DNA of 64,000 bases from contig CAWBGJ010000014.1 in assembly GCA_963788325.1 (NCBI GenBank), positions 124,001 to 188,000 of the forward strand. Reading direction: 5' to 3'. Positions 51,857 to 60,570 of the stretch are shown here, in pieces. Source of the stretch: Prado023 sp963788325 (GTDB lineage Bacteria > Actinomycetota > Actinomycetes > S36-B12 > CAIYMF01). A program made the position numbers and the translations under genes. Every line of letters begins with the position of its first letter. The first letter of the stretch is position 1. The notes under the pieces were generated by a model. The model was not told the DNA's origin. It saw only the letters and a list, made by a program, of their open reading frames with translations, and searched no databases.

Positions 51857-53233
51857 GTGGCCGACAACCAGTTCGATGTCGTGATCCTCGGCGGCGGCAG
51901 CGGCGGCTACGCCTGCGCGCTTCGGGCATCGGAGCTCGGGCTGTCCGTGGCCCTGATCGAGAAGGGCAAGCTCGGCGGCACCTGCCTGCACAACGGCTGC
52001 ATCCCCACCAAGGCGCTGCTGCATGCGGCCGAGGTCGCCGACACGGCCCGGGAGAGCGAGAAGTTCGGGGTGAGCACCACCCTCAACGGAATCGACATCC
52101 TGAAGGTGAATGCCTACCGCGACGGTGTGGTCGCGCGGCTCTACAAGGGCCTGCAGGGCCTGGTCAAGAGCCAGAAGATCACCTACATCGAGGGCACGGG
52201 GCGGCTGACCGCCGCCAACACGGTGCAGGTCGACGGGACCGCCTACGTGGGAGCCAACGTCGTGCTGGCCACCGGCTCCTACGCGCGCAGCCTGCCCGGA
52301 CTGGACATCGGCGGCCGGGTCATGACCAGTGACCAGGCTCTGAACCTGGACTACATCCCCAGCAGCGTCATCGTGCTCGGCGGTGGAGTGATCGGCGTCG
52401 AGTTCGCCTCGGTCTGGAAGTCGTTCGGCTCCGAGGTCACGATCATCGAGGCCCTGCCACGGCTGGTGCCGGCCGAGGACGAGTCCTGCTCGAAGGCCCT
52501 CGAGCGGGCGTTCCGCAAGCGCAAGATCAGCTTCAGCACCGGTGTGCGGTTCGCCGGCGTCACCCAGGACGACACCGGCGTGGTGGCCACCCTCGAGGAC
52601 GGCTCCACCCACTCGGCGGACCTCATGCTGGTGGCGGTAGGCCGTGGGCCGAACACCACGGGCATGGGCTACGAGGAGGTCGGCGTGGCCATGGAGCGCG
52701 GCTGGGTGCTGGCCGACGAGCGGCTGCGCACCAACGTGGCCGGCGTCTTCGCGGTGGGCGACATCGTGCCCGGACTGCAGCTGGCGCACCGAGGCTTCGC
52801 CCAGGGCATCTTCGTGGCCGAGGAGATCGCCGGACTCAACCCGGCACCCATCGACGAGCTGGGGATCCCGCGCGTGACCTACTGCGAGCCCGAGATCGGC
52901 TCGATCGGCATGACCGAGACGCAGGCCAAGGAGAAGTTCGGCGCCGAAGAGGTTCAGTCCTACGAGTACAACCTCGGCGGCAACGGCAAGAGCCAGATCC
53001 TCGGGACCGCGGGCTTCATCAAGCTCGTCCGCCGCAAGGACGGTCCGGTCGTTGGGATCCACATGGTCGGCGCCCGGATGGGCGAGCAGATCGGCGAGGC
53101 CCAGCTGATCTACAACTGGGAGGCCTACCCGTCCGAGGTCGCCTCGCTTGTGCACGCGCACCCCACACAGAACGAGGCCCTCGGCGAGGCGCACCTCGCG
53201 CTGGCCGGCAAGCCCCTGCACGCCCACTCCTGA
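51857..53233 (+). CDS. lpdA: dihydrolipoyl dehydrogenase (E3)
   Basis: The 458-residue flavoprotein has the FAD motif 'VVILGGGSGGYACALRASE', the redox disulfide 'GGTCLHNGCIPTKALLHAAE' (CxxxxC), the NAD site 'VIVLGGGVIGVEFASVWK', 'GVFAVGDIVPG' and the dimer-interface His-Glu pair in 'VHAHPTQNEALGEAH'. It reoxidises lipoyl groups of 2-oxoacid dehydrogenase and glycine cleavage complexes. GTG 51857 has GAAAGG 8 nt upstream. It lies 36 nt ahead of the E2 gene and is probably co-transcribed. In M. tuberculosis lpd is elsewhere, so this pairing differs. Confidence 0.95.
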   Translation: MADNQFDVVILGGGSGGYACALRASELGLSVALIEKGKLGGTCLHNGCIPTKALLHAAEVADTARESEKFGVSTTLNGIDILKVNAYRDGVVARLYKGLQGLVKSQKITYIEGTGRLTAANTVQVDGTAYVGANVVLATGSYARSLPGLDIGGRVMTSDQALNLDYIPSSVIVLGGGVIGVEFASVWKSFGSEVTIIEALPRLVPAEDESCSKALERAFRKRKISFSTGVRFAGVTQDDTGVVATLEDGSTHSADLMLVAVGRGPNTTGMGYEEVGVAMERGWVLADERLRTNVAGVFAVGDIVPGLQLAHRGFAQGIFVAEEIAGLNPAPIDELGIPRVTYCEPEIGSIGMTETQAKEKFGAEEVQSYEYNLGGNGKSQILGTAGFIKLVRRKDGPVVGIHMVGARMGEQIGEAQLIYNWEAYPSEVASLVHAHPTQNEALGEAHLALAGKPLHAHS

Positions 53234-53269
53234 TCCCACCCGCCTTTTCCGAAGAGGAGCACCCCGCAG

Positions 53270-55147
53270 ATGTCGGTCACCGTCACCATGCCGCAGCTCG
53301 GCGAGAGCGTCACCGAGGGCACCGTCACCCGCTGGCTCAAGCAGGTCGGGGATGAGGTGCGCGCCGACGAACCCCTGCTCGAGGTCTCCACCGACAAGGT
53401 CGACACCGAGATCCCCGCACCCACGTCCGGGGTGCTGCTGTCCATCGCCGCCGACGAGGACGACACGGTCGAGGTCGGGGGTGCCCTCGGCGTGATCGGC
53501 GAGGCGAGCGAGGCTGGCGCACCTGCCACAGCCGCCGCGCCGAGCGCCCCCGAGGCTGCCCCTGAACCGACTCCGGCACCAGCACCAGCACCGGCCGTAG
53601 CACCTTCCCCGCCCGCCGCAGCTTCCCCGCCGCCCGAGCCTGCAGCGCCGGCCGCACCTCCCGCCGCACCCCAGCTCCCCCCGGACCCCAACCCGCCCCG
53701 CTCCGGCAGCCGCGCCGTGCCCGGCACGGAGACCCCAGTGGTCCTGCCCGCCCTGGGTGAGTCGGTGACCGAGGGCACCGTGACCCGCTGGCTCAAGAGT
53801 GTGGGCGACATGGTCTCGGCCGACGAGCCGCTCCTGGAGGTCTCCACCGACAAGGTCGACACCGAGATCCCGGCCCCCAACTCCGGGGTCCTGCTCGAGA
53901 TCCGGGTCACCGAGGATGAGACCGCCGAGGTCGGCCAGACCCTGGGGATCATCGGGACACCAGCGCCGGCCGGCACTCCGGCGGCTGCCTCGGCCCCCAC
54001 GCCTGAGCCGGCTGCTGCCCCAGCGCCCACTCCCCCGCCACCCCCGGCGCCGGCAGCTCCGGGCGCACCCGCCGCGGGCCCTGCGCCCGATGCCGCGGCC
54101 GGTGGCGCCCATGCCGCCGCCGCTCCGTCGGACCTCTATGTCACGCCGCTGGTGCGCAAGCTCGCCGCACAGTCCGGGGTCGATCTGGCCAACGTGCGCG
54201 GAACGGGCGTGGGCGGGCGCATCACCAAGCAGGACGTGTTCGACGCCAAGCACCGCGGAGCCGCTACGACGAGCACCGCCCCGGCGCCCGCTGCCCAGGC
54301 AGCCGCACCCCCGGCACCGGCTGCCCCATCGGCAACTGCCCCGAAGTCCAGCAGCGCCGCCCCAGCCGCCGCACCTGCCACCCCGGCGCCCGCTGCGGGC
54401 ACCCGGCCAGCGGCTCCCGCAGCCGCCGGGGACGCCCGCACGGAGAAGATGACCAGGCTGCGCAAGGTGATCGCCGAGCGGATGGTCGAGTCGCTGCACG
54501 TGTCCGCGCAGCTCACCACAGTCGTCGAGGCGGATGTCACCCGCATCGCGGCCCTGCGCAAGCGCCACAAGGACTCGTTCGAGGCGCGTGAGGGCGTGAA
54601 GCTGTCCTTCATGCCGTTCTTCGCCAAGGCGATCATCGAGGCCCTGCGCGCCTACCCGGTAGTGAATGCCTCGATGGACCAGGCTGCCGGGACGGTGACC
54701 TACAACGACGCGATCCACCTGGGCATCGCGGTCGACACCGATCGGGGCCTGCTGGTCCCCGTCGTGCGCGACGCCGACGACCTCAACCTGGGCGGACTGG
54801 GCCGCAAGATCGCCGACGTCGCCGAGCGCACCCGGACCAACAAGGTCTCCCCTGACGAGTTGTCCGGCGGTACGTTCACGCTGACCAACACCGGCAGTCG
54901 CGGTGCGCTGTTCGACACCCCGATCATCAACCAGCCGCAGGTCGGCATCCTCGGACTCGGCTCGATAGTGCGCCGACCGGTGGTCGTGGTCGACGACACA
55001 GGTGCGGACTCCATCGCGATCCGCTCCATGGTCTACCTCGCGCTGACCTACGACCACCGACTGGTCGACGGTGCGGACGCGGCGCGGTTCCTGACCACCC
55101 TCAAGGCTCGACTGGAGACCGGCGACTTCGAGGCGGAACTGGGCTGA
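53270..55147 (+). CDS. sucB: 2-oxoacid dehydrogenase dihydrolipoamide acyltransferase (E2), two lipoyl domains
   Basis: The 625-residue protein has two lipoyl domains with lipoylated lysines K43 and K195 in 'EVSTDKVDTEIPAP', long Ala/Pro linkers, an E3-binding domain (~285-320; 'PLVRKLAAQSGVDL', 'GVGGRITKQDVF') and an acyltransferase domain with 'TYDHRLVDGADAARF' near residue 605. Annotation pipelines call this sucB, but actinobacterial homologues such as Rv2215 (DlaT) serve pyruvate dehydrogenase. Its end overlaps the next ATG (TGATG). The lipoate genes lipB and lipA follow 2-3 kb downstream. Confidence 0.94.
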   Translation: MSVTVTMPQLGESVTEGTVTRWLKQVGDEVRADEPLLEVSTDKVDTEIPAPTSGVLLSIAADEDDTVEVGGALGVIGEASEAGAPATAAAPSAPEAAPEPTPAPAPAPAVAPSPPAAASPPPEPAAPAAPPAAPQLPPDPNPPRSGSRAVPGTETPVVLPALGESVTEGTVTRWLKSVGDMVSADEPLLEVSTDKVDTEIPAPNSGVLLEIRVTEDETAEVGQTLGIIGTPAPAGTPAAASAPTPEPAAAPAPTPPPPPAPAAPGAPAAGPAPDAAAGGAHAAAAPSDLYVTPLVRKLAAQSGVDLANVRGTGVGGRITKQDVFDAKHRGAATTSTAPAPAAQAAAPPAPAAPSATAPKSSSAAPAAAPATPAPAAGTRPAAPAAAGDARTEKMTRLRKVIAERMVESLHVSAQLTTVVEADVTRIAALRKRHKDSFEAREGVKLSFMPFFAKAIIEALRAYPVVNASMDQAAGTVTYNDAIHLGIAVDTDRGLLVPVVRDADDLNLGGLGRKIADVAERTRTNKVSPDELSGGTFTLTNTGSRGALFDTPIINQPQVGILGLGSIVRRPVVVVDDTGADSIAIRSMVYLALTYDHRLVDGADAARFLTTLKARLETGDFEAELG

Positions 55148-56037
55148 TGCGCGTCGCCATCACTGGGGCGTCCGGCCTGATCGGCAGCGCCCTGGTCCCG
55201 CACCTTCGCGCCCAGGGGCACGACGTGGTGCATCTGGTCCGGCGGGCCGCCCGGGGACCCGATGAGGTCTCCTGGGATCCGGTCGCCGGAACGCTGGACA
55301 CGGCCGGCCTGGCCGGGGTCGAGGGCGTGATCCACCTCGCGGGCGCCGGTGTGGGCGACCACCGGTGGACCGATGAGTACAAGGCCACGATCCTCGACTC
55401 CCGCGTGCAGGGAACCCGCACCCTGGCCACCGCTCTGGCCGGCATGCAGACCCCGCCCGCCGTGCTGGTCAGCGGATCCGCCATCGGCTTCTACGGCGAC
55501 ACCGGTGACAGCGAGGTCAGTGAGGATGCCCCGGCGGGCAGCGGCTTCCTGGCCGACGTCGTGGTGGCCTGGGAGGCTGCCGCGCAACCCGCTCGCGAGG
55601 CGGGCATCCGTGTGGTGCACCCCCGCACGGGTCTGGTCGTGGCGGGCAAGGGTGGTGCGTGGGGCAAGCTCTGGCCGATCTTCCGCCTCGGCGGCGGTGG
55701 TCGCCTGGGGACCGGGAAGCAGTGGTGGTCCTTCATCTCGCTGCGCGACGAGGTCCGGGCCCTCGAGTACCTGCTGACCGATCTCGAGGGGCCGGTCAAC
55801 CTCACGGCACCCACGCCTGCCACCAACGCGGAGGTCACCCAGGCCATGGGCGAGCTGCTCCGCCGGCCGACCTGGCTACCCGTACCGGCCAAGGCCCTTG
55901 AGCTCGTCCTGGGCGAGTTCTCCTCGGAGGTCCTCGGCAGCGCGCGCGTCGTGCCCACCGCCCTGCTGAACTCCGGGTTCGCCTTCGACGACCCGACCAT
56001 CGAGCAGGCTCTTGCCTGGGCCTGGGCCAGCCGCTGA
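55147..56037 (+). CDS. TIGR01777-family NAD(P)-dependent epimerase/SDR (DUF1731)
   Basis: The 296-residue extended SDR has the Rossmann motif 'ITGASGLIGSALVPHLRAQGH', 'VEGVIHLAGAGVGDHRWTDEYK', 'SASAIGFYGDTGDSE'-type segment ('VSGSAIGFYGDTGDSEVSED') and a DUF1731 C-terminal part ending 'TIEQALAWAWASR'. The family is widespread and its substrate is unknown; a link to heme or cell division in some phyla is not established here. It overlaps the E2 stop by one base and matches Rv2216. Confidence 0.9.
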   Translation: MRVAITGASGLIGSALVPHLRAQGHDVVHLVRRAARGPDEVSWDPVAGTLDTAGLAGVEGVIHLAGAGVGDHRWTDEYKATILDSRVQGTRTLATALAGMQTPPAVLVSGSAIGFYGDTGDSEVSEDAPAGSGFLADVVVAWEAAAQPAREAGIRVVHPRTGLVVAGKGGAWGKLWPIFRLGGGGRLGTGKQWWSFISLRDEVRALEYLLTDLEGPVNLTAPTPATNAEVTQAMGELLRRPTWLPVPAKALELVLGEFSSEVLGSARVVPTALLNSGFAFDDPTIEQALAWAWASR

Positions 56038-56040
56038 TCG

Positions 56041-57273
56041 TCACGGGCTCACCCCGCCCGAGGACAGCAGTTCGACTGAGACCACCCGCCAGCCGGGGTC
56101 CACGGCGACCTCCGGCTCAACCCCTGCCCGTTCCGGATCAGGCTCGGCGTCCGCGTCCGTGCCGGGGGCCACAGCCGGGTCACTGGCCCCCGGGGCCTCG
56201 CCCTCCCGGGGCTGCACCGGCGCCAGGACGATCGACCACCGAGCCGGTCCGGCGGCCTCGACCCGGGAGTGGACGGACCCGTCCACATCGATGAGGTCAT
56301 ACGCCGAGCGCTGATCCACGACCTGCAACCTGACCTCGGACCCGGCGACCTCAGCGCGCTCGATGGCCATGACCGCGGCGCGCAGACCCAGGGGTCGAAG
56401 GCCACGGGCAGCGAGGTCGGCGATCAGCGCCTCGTCTGCCCGCCACGCGGCGGATCCCGGTTGGGCATAGCCCGCCAGGCCGGCTGGGTCTGCGGTCTCG
56501 AGCGCCTCGGAGCGCCTCGCATCCAGCTCCGCCACGACCGACCACCAATCGACACCCTGCAGGGCCGGTTCCGCCCCGGCGACCGCTGGTGGACTGGTCG
56601 ACTGCCCAGGCCCGCTCGAGGCCGTGGCTCCTGATGGCCCGGAGGCTGGAGTGCCGGCCGGCTCCCCCAGTGCCCCGGGGGTGCTGCCCTGCGTGGCCTG
56701 CGCCTCGCCGGGCGCATCCGGCACCTCTGCGCCAACTCCGAGGGACCTCCCGTCGTCCCTCCCTCTGTCCCCGGCCTGCGCTGCAGCGCTGATCCCAGGA
56801 GCAGGCACGGACGCTGCCACGCCGGGCGGTTGCACCAGCCGGGCCGCCCCGATCACGGCCGCGACCAGAGCCAGCGCCAGCACCACCGCGCGCGCCCGGC
56901 CGCGCGGTGGTGCGCCCCACCTCCCAACTGCCGTGAAGCGCCACCGGCCCGCACCGTCGGGCCGCTCAGCGAGTCGCACCGACTCCACCCAGCCGGCAGC
57001 GCCGGCTTCCGCGGATCCGCGACCGCGACCGCCCGGGCCCAGGGCAGCAGCACCGGTGCGGCCGAGTTGGTGCACCCCGGGCTCGCTACTGCGCCACCCG
57101 CCCGGCTCCCCGCCAGGCGTGTCGATGCCCGCAGCCGTGTCCCCGCCAGGGGTGTCGATGCCCGCAGCCCTGTCCCCGCTCTGGCTGTCAGTGCCCGACA
57201 CCCTCCCCCCGTCCTGAGTGTCCATGCCCGACACCCTCCCCCCGGAGTGACCGTTCGCCAAGCGATCATCCAC
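56041..57273 (-). CDS. single-helix membrane protein with N-terminal 11-residue repeats
   Basis: The ~410-residue protein begins 'VDDRLANGHSGGRVSGMD' and contains four tandem 11-residue repeats of the form GGRVSGMDTQD / GDTAAGIDTPG. A charged region, one transmembrane helix ('AVVLALALVAAVIGAARLV', near residue 120) and an exported Pro/Ala-rich spacer follow. The C-terminal domain (~235-410) has 'WWSVVAELDARRSEALETADPAGL' split, 'DQRSAYDLIDVDGSV' and 'ARWSIVLAPV', resembling small lipoprotein-like NTF2-type domains only loosely. GTG 57273 has GGGAGGGG upstream. It converges on the SDR gene with a 3-bp gap and is divergent from lipB. Confidence 0.7.
   Translation of the reverse strand: MDDRLANGHSGGRVSGMDTQDGGRVSGTDSQSGDRAAGIDTPGGDTAAGIDTPGGEPGGWRSSEPGVHQLGRTGAAALGPGGRGRGSAEAGAAGWVESVRLAERPDGAGRWRFTAVGRWGAPPRGRARAVVLALALVAAVIGAARLVQPPGVAASVPAPGISAAAQAGDRGRDDGRSLGVGAEVPDAPGEAQATQGSTPGALGEPAGTPASGPSGATASSGPGQSTSPPAVAGAEPALQGVDWWSVVAELDARRSEALETADPAGLAGYAQPGSAAWRADEALIADLAARGLRPLGLRAAVMAIERAEVAGSEVRLQVVDQRSAYDLIDVDGSVHSRVEAAGPARWSIVLAPVQPREGEAPGASDPAVAPGTDADAEPDPERAGVEPEVAVDPGWRVVSVELLSSGGVSP
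57110..57241. repeat. four tandem 33-bp units inside a coding region
   Basis: Units start at 57110, 57143, 57176 and 57209. The first two differ at only two positions (57118 and 57137 against the second unit); the last two are more diverged. The unit length keeps the 11-residue protein repeat in frame. Confidence 0.8.
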
Positions 57274-57313
57274 AGGCCCCTCCCGCGCGCGGGCTCGTGC
57301 GCGACGACGGAGG

Positions 57314-57319
57314 TAGCGT
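57314..57319 (+). promoter_or_regulatory. -10 element, leaderless promoter of lipB
   Basis: TAGCGT ends 6 nt before GTG 57326. A GTG at 57320 would touch the box, which favours the later codon. Confidence 0.55.
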
Positions 57320-57325
57320 GTGCCC

Positions 57326-57967
57326 GTGCGGATCCAGGTGCGCGGCGGCGACGAACCAGTCGAGTACATGGCGGCCTGGGAGCAGCAGAGGGCCTGGCAC
57401 GCGCAGGTCGCCGAGGGCACGATGACCGACCTGATCTGGCTGCTCGAGCACCCGCCGGTCTACACCGCCGGGCGACGTACCGAGCCCCTGGACCGACCTT
57501 TCGACGGCACGCCGGTCATTGACGTCGACCGGGGCGGGAAGATCACATGGCACGGCCCCGGCCAGTTGGTGGGCTACCCGATCGTGCGCCTGCCCGATCC
57601 GATCGACGTCGTGGCCCACGTCCGACGGATGGAGGCCATGCTCATCGACGTGTGCGCCGACCTCGAGGTTGCAGCCGGCCGGGTGCCGGGGCGCTCGGGC
57701 GTGTGGATCCCCGCTGACGACCGCGGTGGTGAGCGCAAGATCGCGGCCATCGGGGTCCGAGTCTCCCGGGGTGTCACGATGCACGGCTTCGCGCTGAACT
57801 GTGACCCCGACCTGAGCTGGTACGACCGGATCGTGCCGTGCGGGATCCGCGACGCCACGGTCACCTCGCTGTCGGCCGAACTGGGCCGGGACGTCACGGT
57901 CGTGCAGGTGCGCGCGCTGGTCCGGGCCAGGGTCGAGCAACTCCTGGCCCCACGCCCATCTGCGTAG
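57326..57967 (+). CDS. lipB: octanoyl-[acyl-carrier-protein]-protein N-octanoyltransferase
   Basis: The 213-residue protein contains 'LLEHPPVYTAGRRTE', 'RGGKITWHGPGQLVGYPI' with the RGG-x-x-T-x-HGPGQ substrate signature, the catalytic Lys in 'RKIAAIGVRVSRGVTMHGFALN' and the Cys in 'IVPCGIRDATVTS'. It moves the octanoyl group from ACP to lipoyl-domain lysines, for which the E2 (K43, K195) and GcvH are clients. Upstream GTG 57320 is rejected because it abuts the -10 box. lipA follows after 78 bp with its own promoter. Confidence 0.95.
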   Translation: MRIQVRGGDEPVEYMAAWEQQRAWHAQVAEGTMTDLIWLLEHPPVYTAGRRTEPLDRPFDGTPVIDVDRGGKITWHGPGQLVGYPIVRLPDPIDVVAHVRRMEAMLIDVCADLEVAAGRVPGRSGVWIPADDRGGERKIAAIGVRVSRGVTMHGFALNCDPDLSWYDRIVPCGIRDATVTSLSAELGRDVTVVQVRALVRARVEQLLAPRPSA

Positions 57968-58007
57968 TCGAATCGGCCGTTGGAATGGGTCGAATCGACT
58001 ACGCAGA
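57959..58007 (+). terminator. inverted repeat spanning the lipB stop
   Basis: Exact 13-nt arms 57959-57971 and 57995-58007 enclose a 23-nt loop. The left arm includes the lipB stop codon, and the right arm ends 26 nt before the lipA -10. It may terminate or attenuate lipB transcription. Confidence 0.55.
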
Positions 58008-58032
58008 CCGGGCGGGTACGAAGCGTGCCACG

Positions 58033-58038
58033 TAGGCT
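58033..58038 (+). promoter_or_regulatory. -10 element, leaderless promoter of lipA
   Basis: TAGGCT ends 7 nt before GTG 58046, with no ribosome site. Confidence 0.5.
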
Positions 58039-58045
58039 TGCCCGC

Positions 58046-58973
58046 GTGATCACCCCTGATGGCCGGCGGATGCTGCGCGTCGAGGCGCGCAACGCCAGCG
58101 TCCCGATCGAGCGCAAGCCCGACTGGATCAAGACCCGCGCCCGCACCGGTCCAGAGTTCATGGCGATGCGAGAGCGAGTCGCCGGGGCGGGCCTGCACAC
58201 GGTCTGCCAGGAGGCGGCCTGCCCCAACATCTACGAGTGCTGGGAGGACCGGGAGGCCACGTTCCTGATCGGTGGCGCGCAGTGCTCCCGGCGCTGCGAC
58301 TTCTGCCAGATCGACACCGGTCGACCCGAGCCGCTGGACCGGGACGAGCCGCGGCGCGTCGCGGAATCGGTGGCCACAATGGGCCTGCGCTACGCCACCG
58401 TCACCGGCGTCGCCCGCGACGACCTGCCCGACGAGGGTGCCTGGCTCTACGCGCAGACGGTGCGCTCGATCCACGAGCGCAACCCCGGGTGCGGCGTCGA
58501 GGTCCTCATCCCGGACTTCTCCGGCATCCCCGAGCTCCTGGCCCAGGTGTTCGATGCGGCCCCCGAGGTGCTGGCCCACAACCTGGAGACGGTCCCGCGG
58601 ATCTTCAAGCGGATCCGGCCGGCGTTCACCTACGAACGCTCCCTGGACGTCATCACCCAGGCCCGCGGCGCCGGGATGGTCACCAAGTCCAACCTGATCC
58701 TGGGCATGGGCGAGACCATCGACGAGGTCCACGTCGCGCTGGCCGACCTGCGCAGCGCCGGGTGCGACCTGATCACGATCACCCAGTACCTGCGGCCCAC
58801 CCCCCGGCATCATCCGGTCGAGCGCTGGGTGCGCCCCGAGGAGTTCGTCGACCTGGCCGAGCACGCCCGAGGAGCTGGGCTTCCTCGGCGTCATGAGCGG
58901 GCCCCTCGTGCGCTCCTCGTACCGCGCCGGCAGGCTCCACGCGCAAGCCATCGCCGCCCGCGCCGGACGGTAG
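58046..58973 (+). CDS. lipA: lipoyl synthase, frame-broken near the 3' end
   Basis: This radical-SAM enzyme has the auxiliary-cluster motif 'CQEAACPNIYECW' near residue 50, the SAM-cluster motif 'CSRRCDFCQID' near residue 77 and 'SNLILGMGETIDEV'. One extra C at 58866-58868 shifts the frame in '...DLAEHA'; removing it restores 'EELGFLGVMSGPLVRSSYRAG' split over the end, with the final RSSYRA motif, and 308 residues in total. Read as given, the protein would end in unrelated Arg-rich sequence. LipA inserts two sulfurs into octanoyl groups placed by LipB. An essential-type gene with a single indel suggests sequence error. Confidence 0.93.
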
Positions 58974-58976
58974 GAT
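58971..58976 (+). promoter_or_regulatory. -10 element overlapping the lipA stop codon
   Basis: TAGGAT ends 7 nt before ATG 58984. Its first three bases are the corrected lipA stop codon. Confidence 0.5.
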
Positions 58977-58983
58977 CGCGCCC

Positions 58984-59655
58984 ATGTCGAAGATGGGTGA
59001 CCGCGTCCGCGTGATCCGGGACAACTACCGGATGGCCAAGCAGCACGACCCCAAGCTGGGATGGATCCTTGGCGGGATCGTCGTGGTGGTGATGGCCGTC
59101 TTCATCGCCATCGGGTCGTTGACCGGCAACATGATCACCTTCGTGATCCTGGGCGTGACGACCGCGCTCATGATCGTGGCGATCATCTTCAGCCGCCGGG
59201 CGATGAGATCGGCGTACCGGTCCATCGAGGGGCAACCCGGCGCCGCTGTGGCCGTGATCCAGAACATGTCCAAGGCAGGCTGGGGCGTCACCCCGGCAGT
59301 GGCCGCCAACAAGCACCAGGACATCGTGCACCGCGCGGTCGGACGCCCCGGGATCATCCTGATCGGTGAGGGCACCAGCCCTGCGCTCCCCGGCTTGATC
59401 GCCAGTGAGCGCAAGCGCACGGCCCGGTTCGTCTCGGAGGCGCCGATCAGCGAGCTGACGATCGGGACCGAGGAGGGCCAGATCGCCATCGCCCAACTCG
59501 ACAAGCACCTGCGCAAGCTGCCCAAGGTGCTGGCCCCCGGTGAGGTCACCACGCTGCGCAAGCGCCTCGACGCGCTGGCCAACGCACCGCTGCCGATGCC
59601 CAAGGGACCCATGCCCAAGAGCGGCCGGATGCCGCGCGGCGGCAAGATGCGGTGA
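58984..59655 (+). CDS. DUF4191-family membrane protein
   Basis: The 223-residue protein has two N-terminal helices (residues ~20-70, 'WILGGIVVVVMAVFIAIGSL' and 'MITFVILGVTTALMIVAIIF'), then a soluble domain with 'SMSKAGWGVTPAVAANKHQDIVHRAVGRPG'-type sequence ('QNMSKAGWGVTPAVAANK') and a basic Met/Pro/Gly-rich tail. This is the actinobacterial DUF4191 family, function unknown, constantly placed between lipA and glnA (Rv2219). Its stop overlaps the RDD gene start (GTGA). Confidence 0.9.
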   Translation: MSKMGDRVRVIRDNYRMAKQHDPKLGWILGGIVVVVMAVFIAIGSLTGNMITFVILGVTTALMIVAIIFSRRAMRSAYRSIEGQPGAAVAVIQNMSKAGWGVTPAVAANKHQDIVHRAVGRPGIILIGEGTSPALPGLIASERKRTARFVSEAPISELTIGTEEGQIAIAQLDKHLRKLPKVLAPGEVTTLRKRLDALANAPLPMPKGPMPKSGRMPRGGKMR

Positions 59656-60086
59656 GTGTGTCCGACGCGTCGGGCGCTCCTCACCCCGACGAGGAGGCCT
59701 ACCGCGGGCAGTCTCTGGGCCTGCCCGCCTCAGGACCCGGCTCGATGGCGCCGACCGGCCGGCGGGTGGTCGCCCTCTTCATCGACTGGTTCGCCGCGCT
59801 GCTGATCTCGCGCGCCCTGGTCGGCGAACCGACCGCGCCCTGGGAGCAGTTCGCCACGCTCGGCATCTTCGCCCTCGAGGTCACGGTGCTCACCTGGTTG
59901 TGGGGGGCCTCCTTCGGCCAACGGCTTCTGGGCATCCGCGTGCTGGGTCGCACCCGGCGCCTGGGCCTGGTGGCCGCCGCGCTGCGCACCGTCCTGATCT
60001 GCCTGGTCATCCCACCCCTGGTGTGGGACGCCCAGGGGCGCGGGCTGCACGACCGAGCGGTTGACAGCCTCGTGCTGCGCGCCTGA
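59652..60086 (+). CDS. RDD-family membrane protein
   Basis: The 144-residue protein shows an RDD-domain pattern: 'APTGRRVVALFIDWFAALLISRAL' (split; Arg-Asp region of helix 1), 'LTWLWGASFGQRLLGIRVLG' after helix 2, and 'GLHDRAVDSLVLRA' at the end. Two to three helices are visible. RDD proteins are small membrane proteins, some proposed as ion exchangers; this one has no known role. GTG 59652 overlaps the DUF4191 stop, and it corresponds to Rv2219A. Confidence 0.9.
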   Translation: MSVSDASGAPHPDEEAYRGQSLGLPASGPGSMAPTGRRVVALFIDWFAALLISRALVGEPTAPWEQFATLGIFALEVTVLTWLWGASFGQRLLGIRVLGRTRRLGLVAAALRTVLICLVIPPLVWDAQGRGLHDRAVDSLVLRA

Positions 60087-60570
60087 GCACCGCCGGCACG
60101 GGGGCTTCGGCCGCCGCCGGCCGTGCGCACCGAGCCCGACTGCCACTGCCGGCGCGGGCGGCCCCGTGCGCTGGAACGCCGAGTTCTGGTGGAAAGACCG
60201 CTGGCGAACCCGGTCACCCCAGCCGATCGCCGAGTTCTGGTCGAACCCAGTGCCGTCCGCGAGGATCTTTCGACCGTGCGGAGCGCGTTCCCCGTCGTGG
60301 GGGCCTCGGTCACCTGCCCTATCAACCACAAACCTGCGTTCCCGCGAGCCGGCAGCCCGAGGGCGGCTATGTGCCGGCCCCCGGCTCCCGACCCCCGCTG
60401 GACCCCCGCCGGCCGGACCGCGTAACGCGCGCGAAACAATGGGGACACTGCCGAGAAATCCCGTCCGCATAGCGTCACCGACGAAGCGGCGGCCCCGGAA
60501 CTCCCGGATCGCGGTCAGTGCCCCCCCATCCAGGGCCGCGTCGTCGCGGCCTGATCCCAGGAGGTTGGTC
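60087..60570 (+). promoter_or_regulatory. 484-bp glnA upstream region with possible GlnR-like site
   Basis: No gene is supported here. A TAGCGT -10-like element (60468-60473) lies about 100 nt before glnA. Upstream, GTAAC (60422-60426) and GAAAC (60431-60435) resemble halves of a GlnR box, but their spacing is 4 nt instead of the usual 6. A 14-nt direct repeat occurs at 60177-60190 and 60228-60241. Confidence 0.35.

Noticed and set aside
51689..55057. Very long minus-strand frame (over 1100 residues) opposite lpdA and sucB
   Set aside because: It mirrors the high-GC codon pattern of the two well-identified plus-strand genes and shows no domain.
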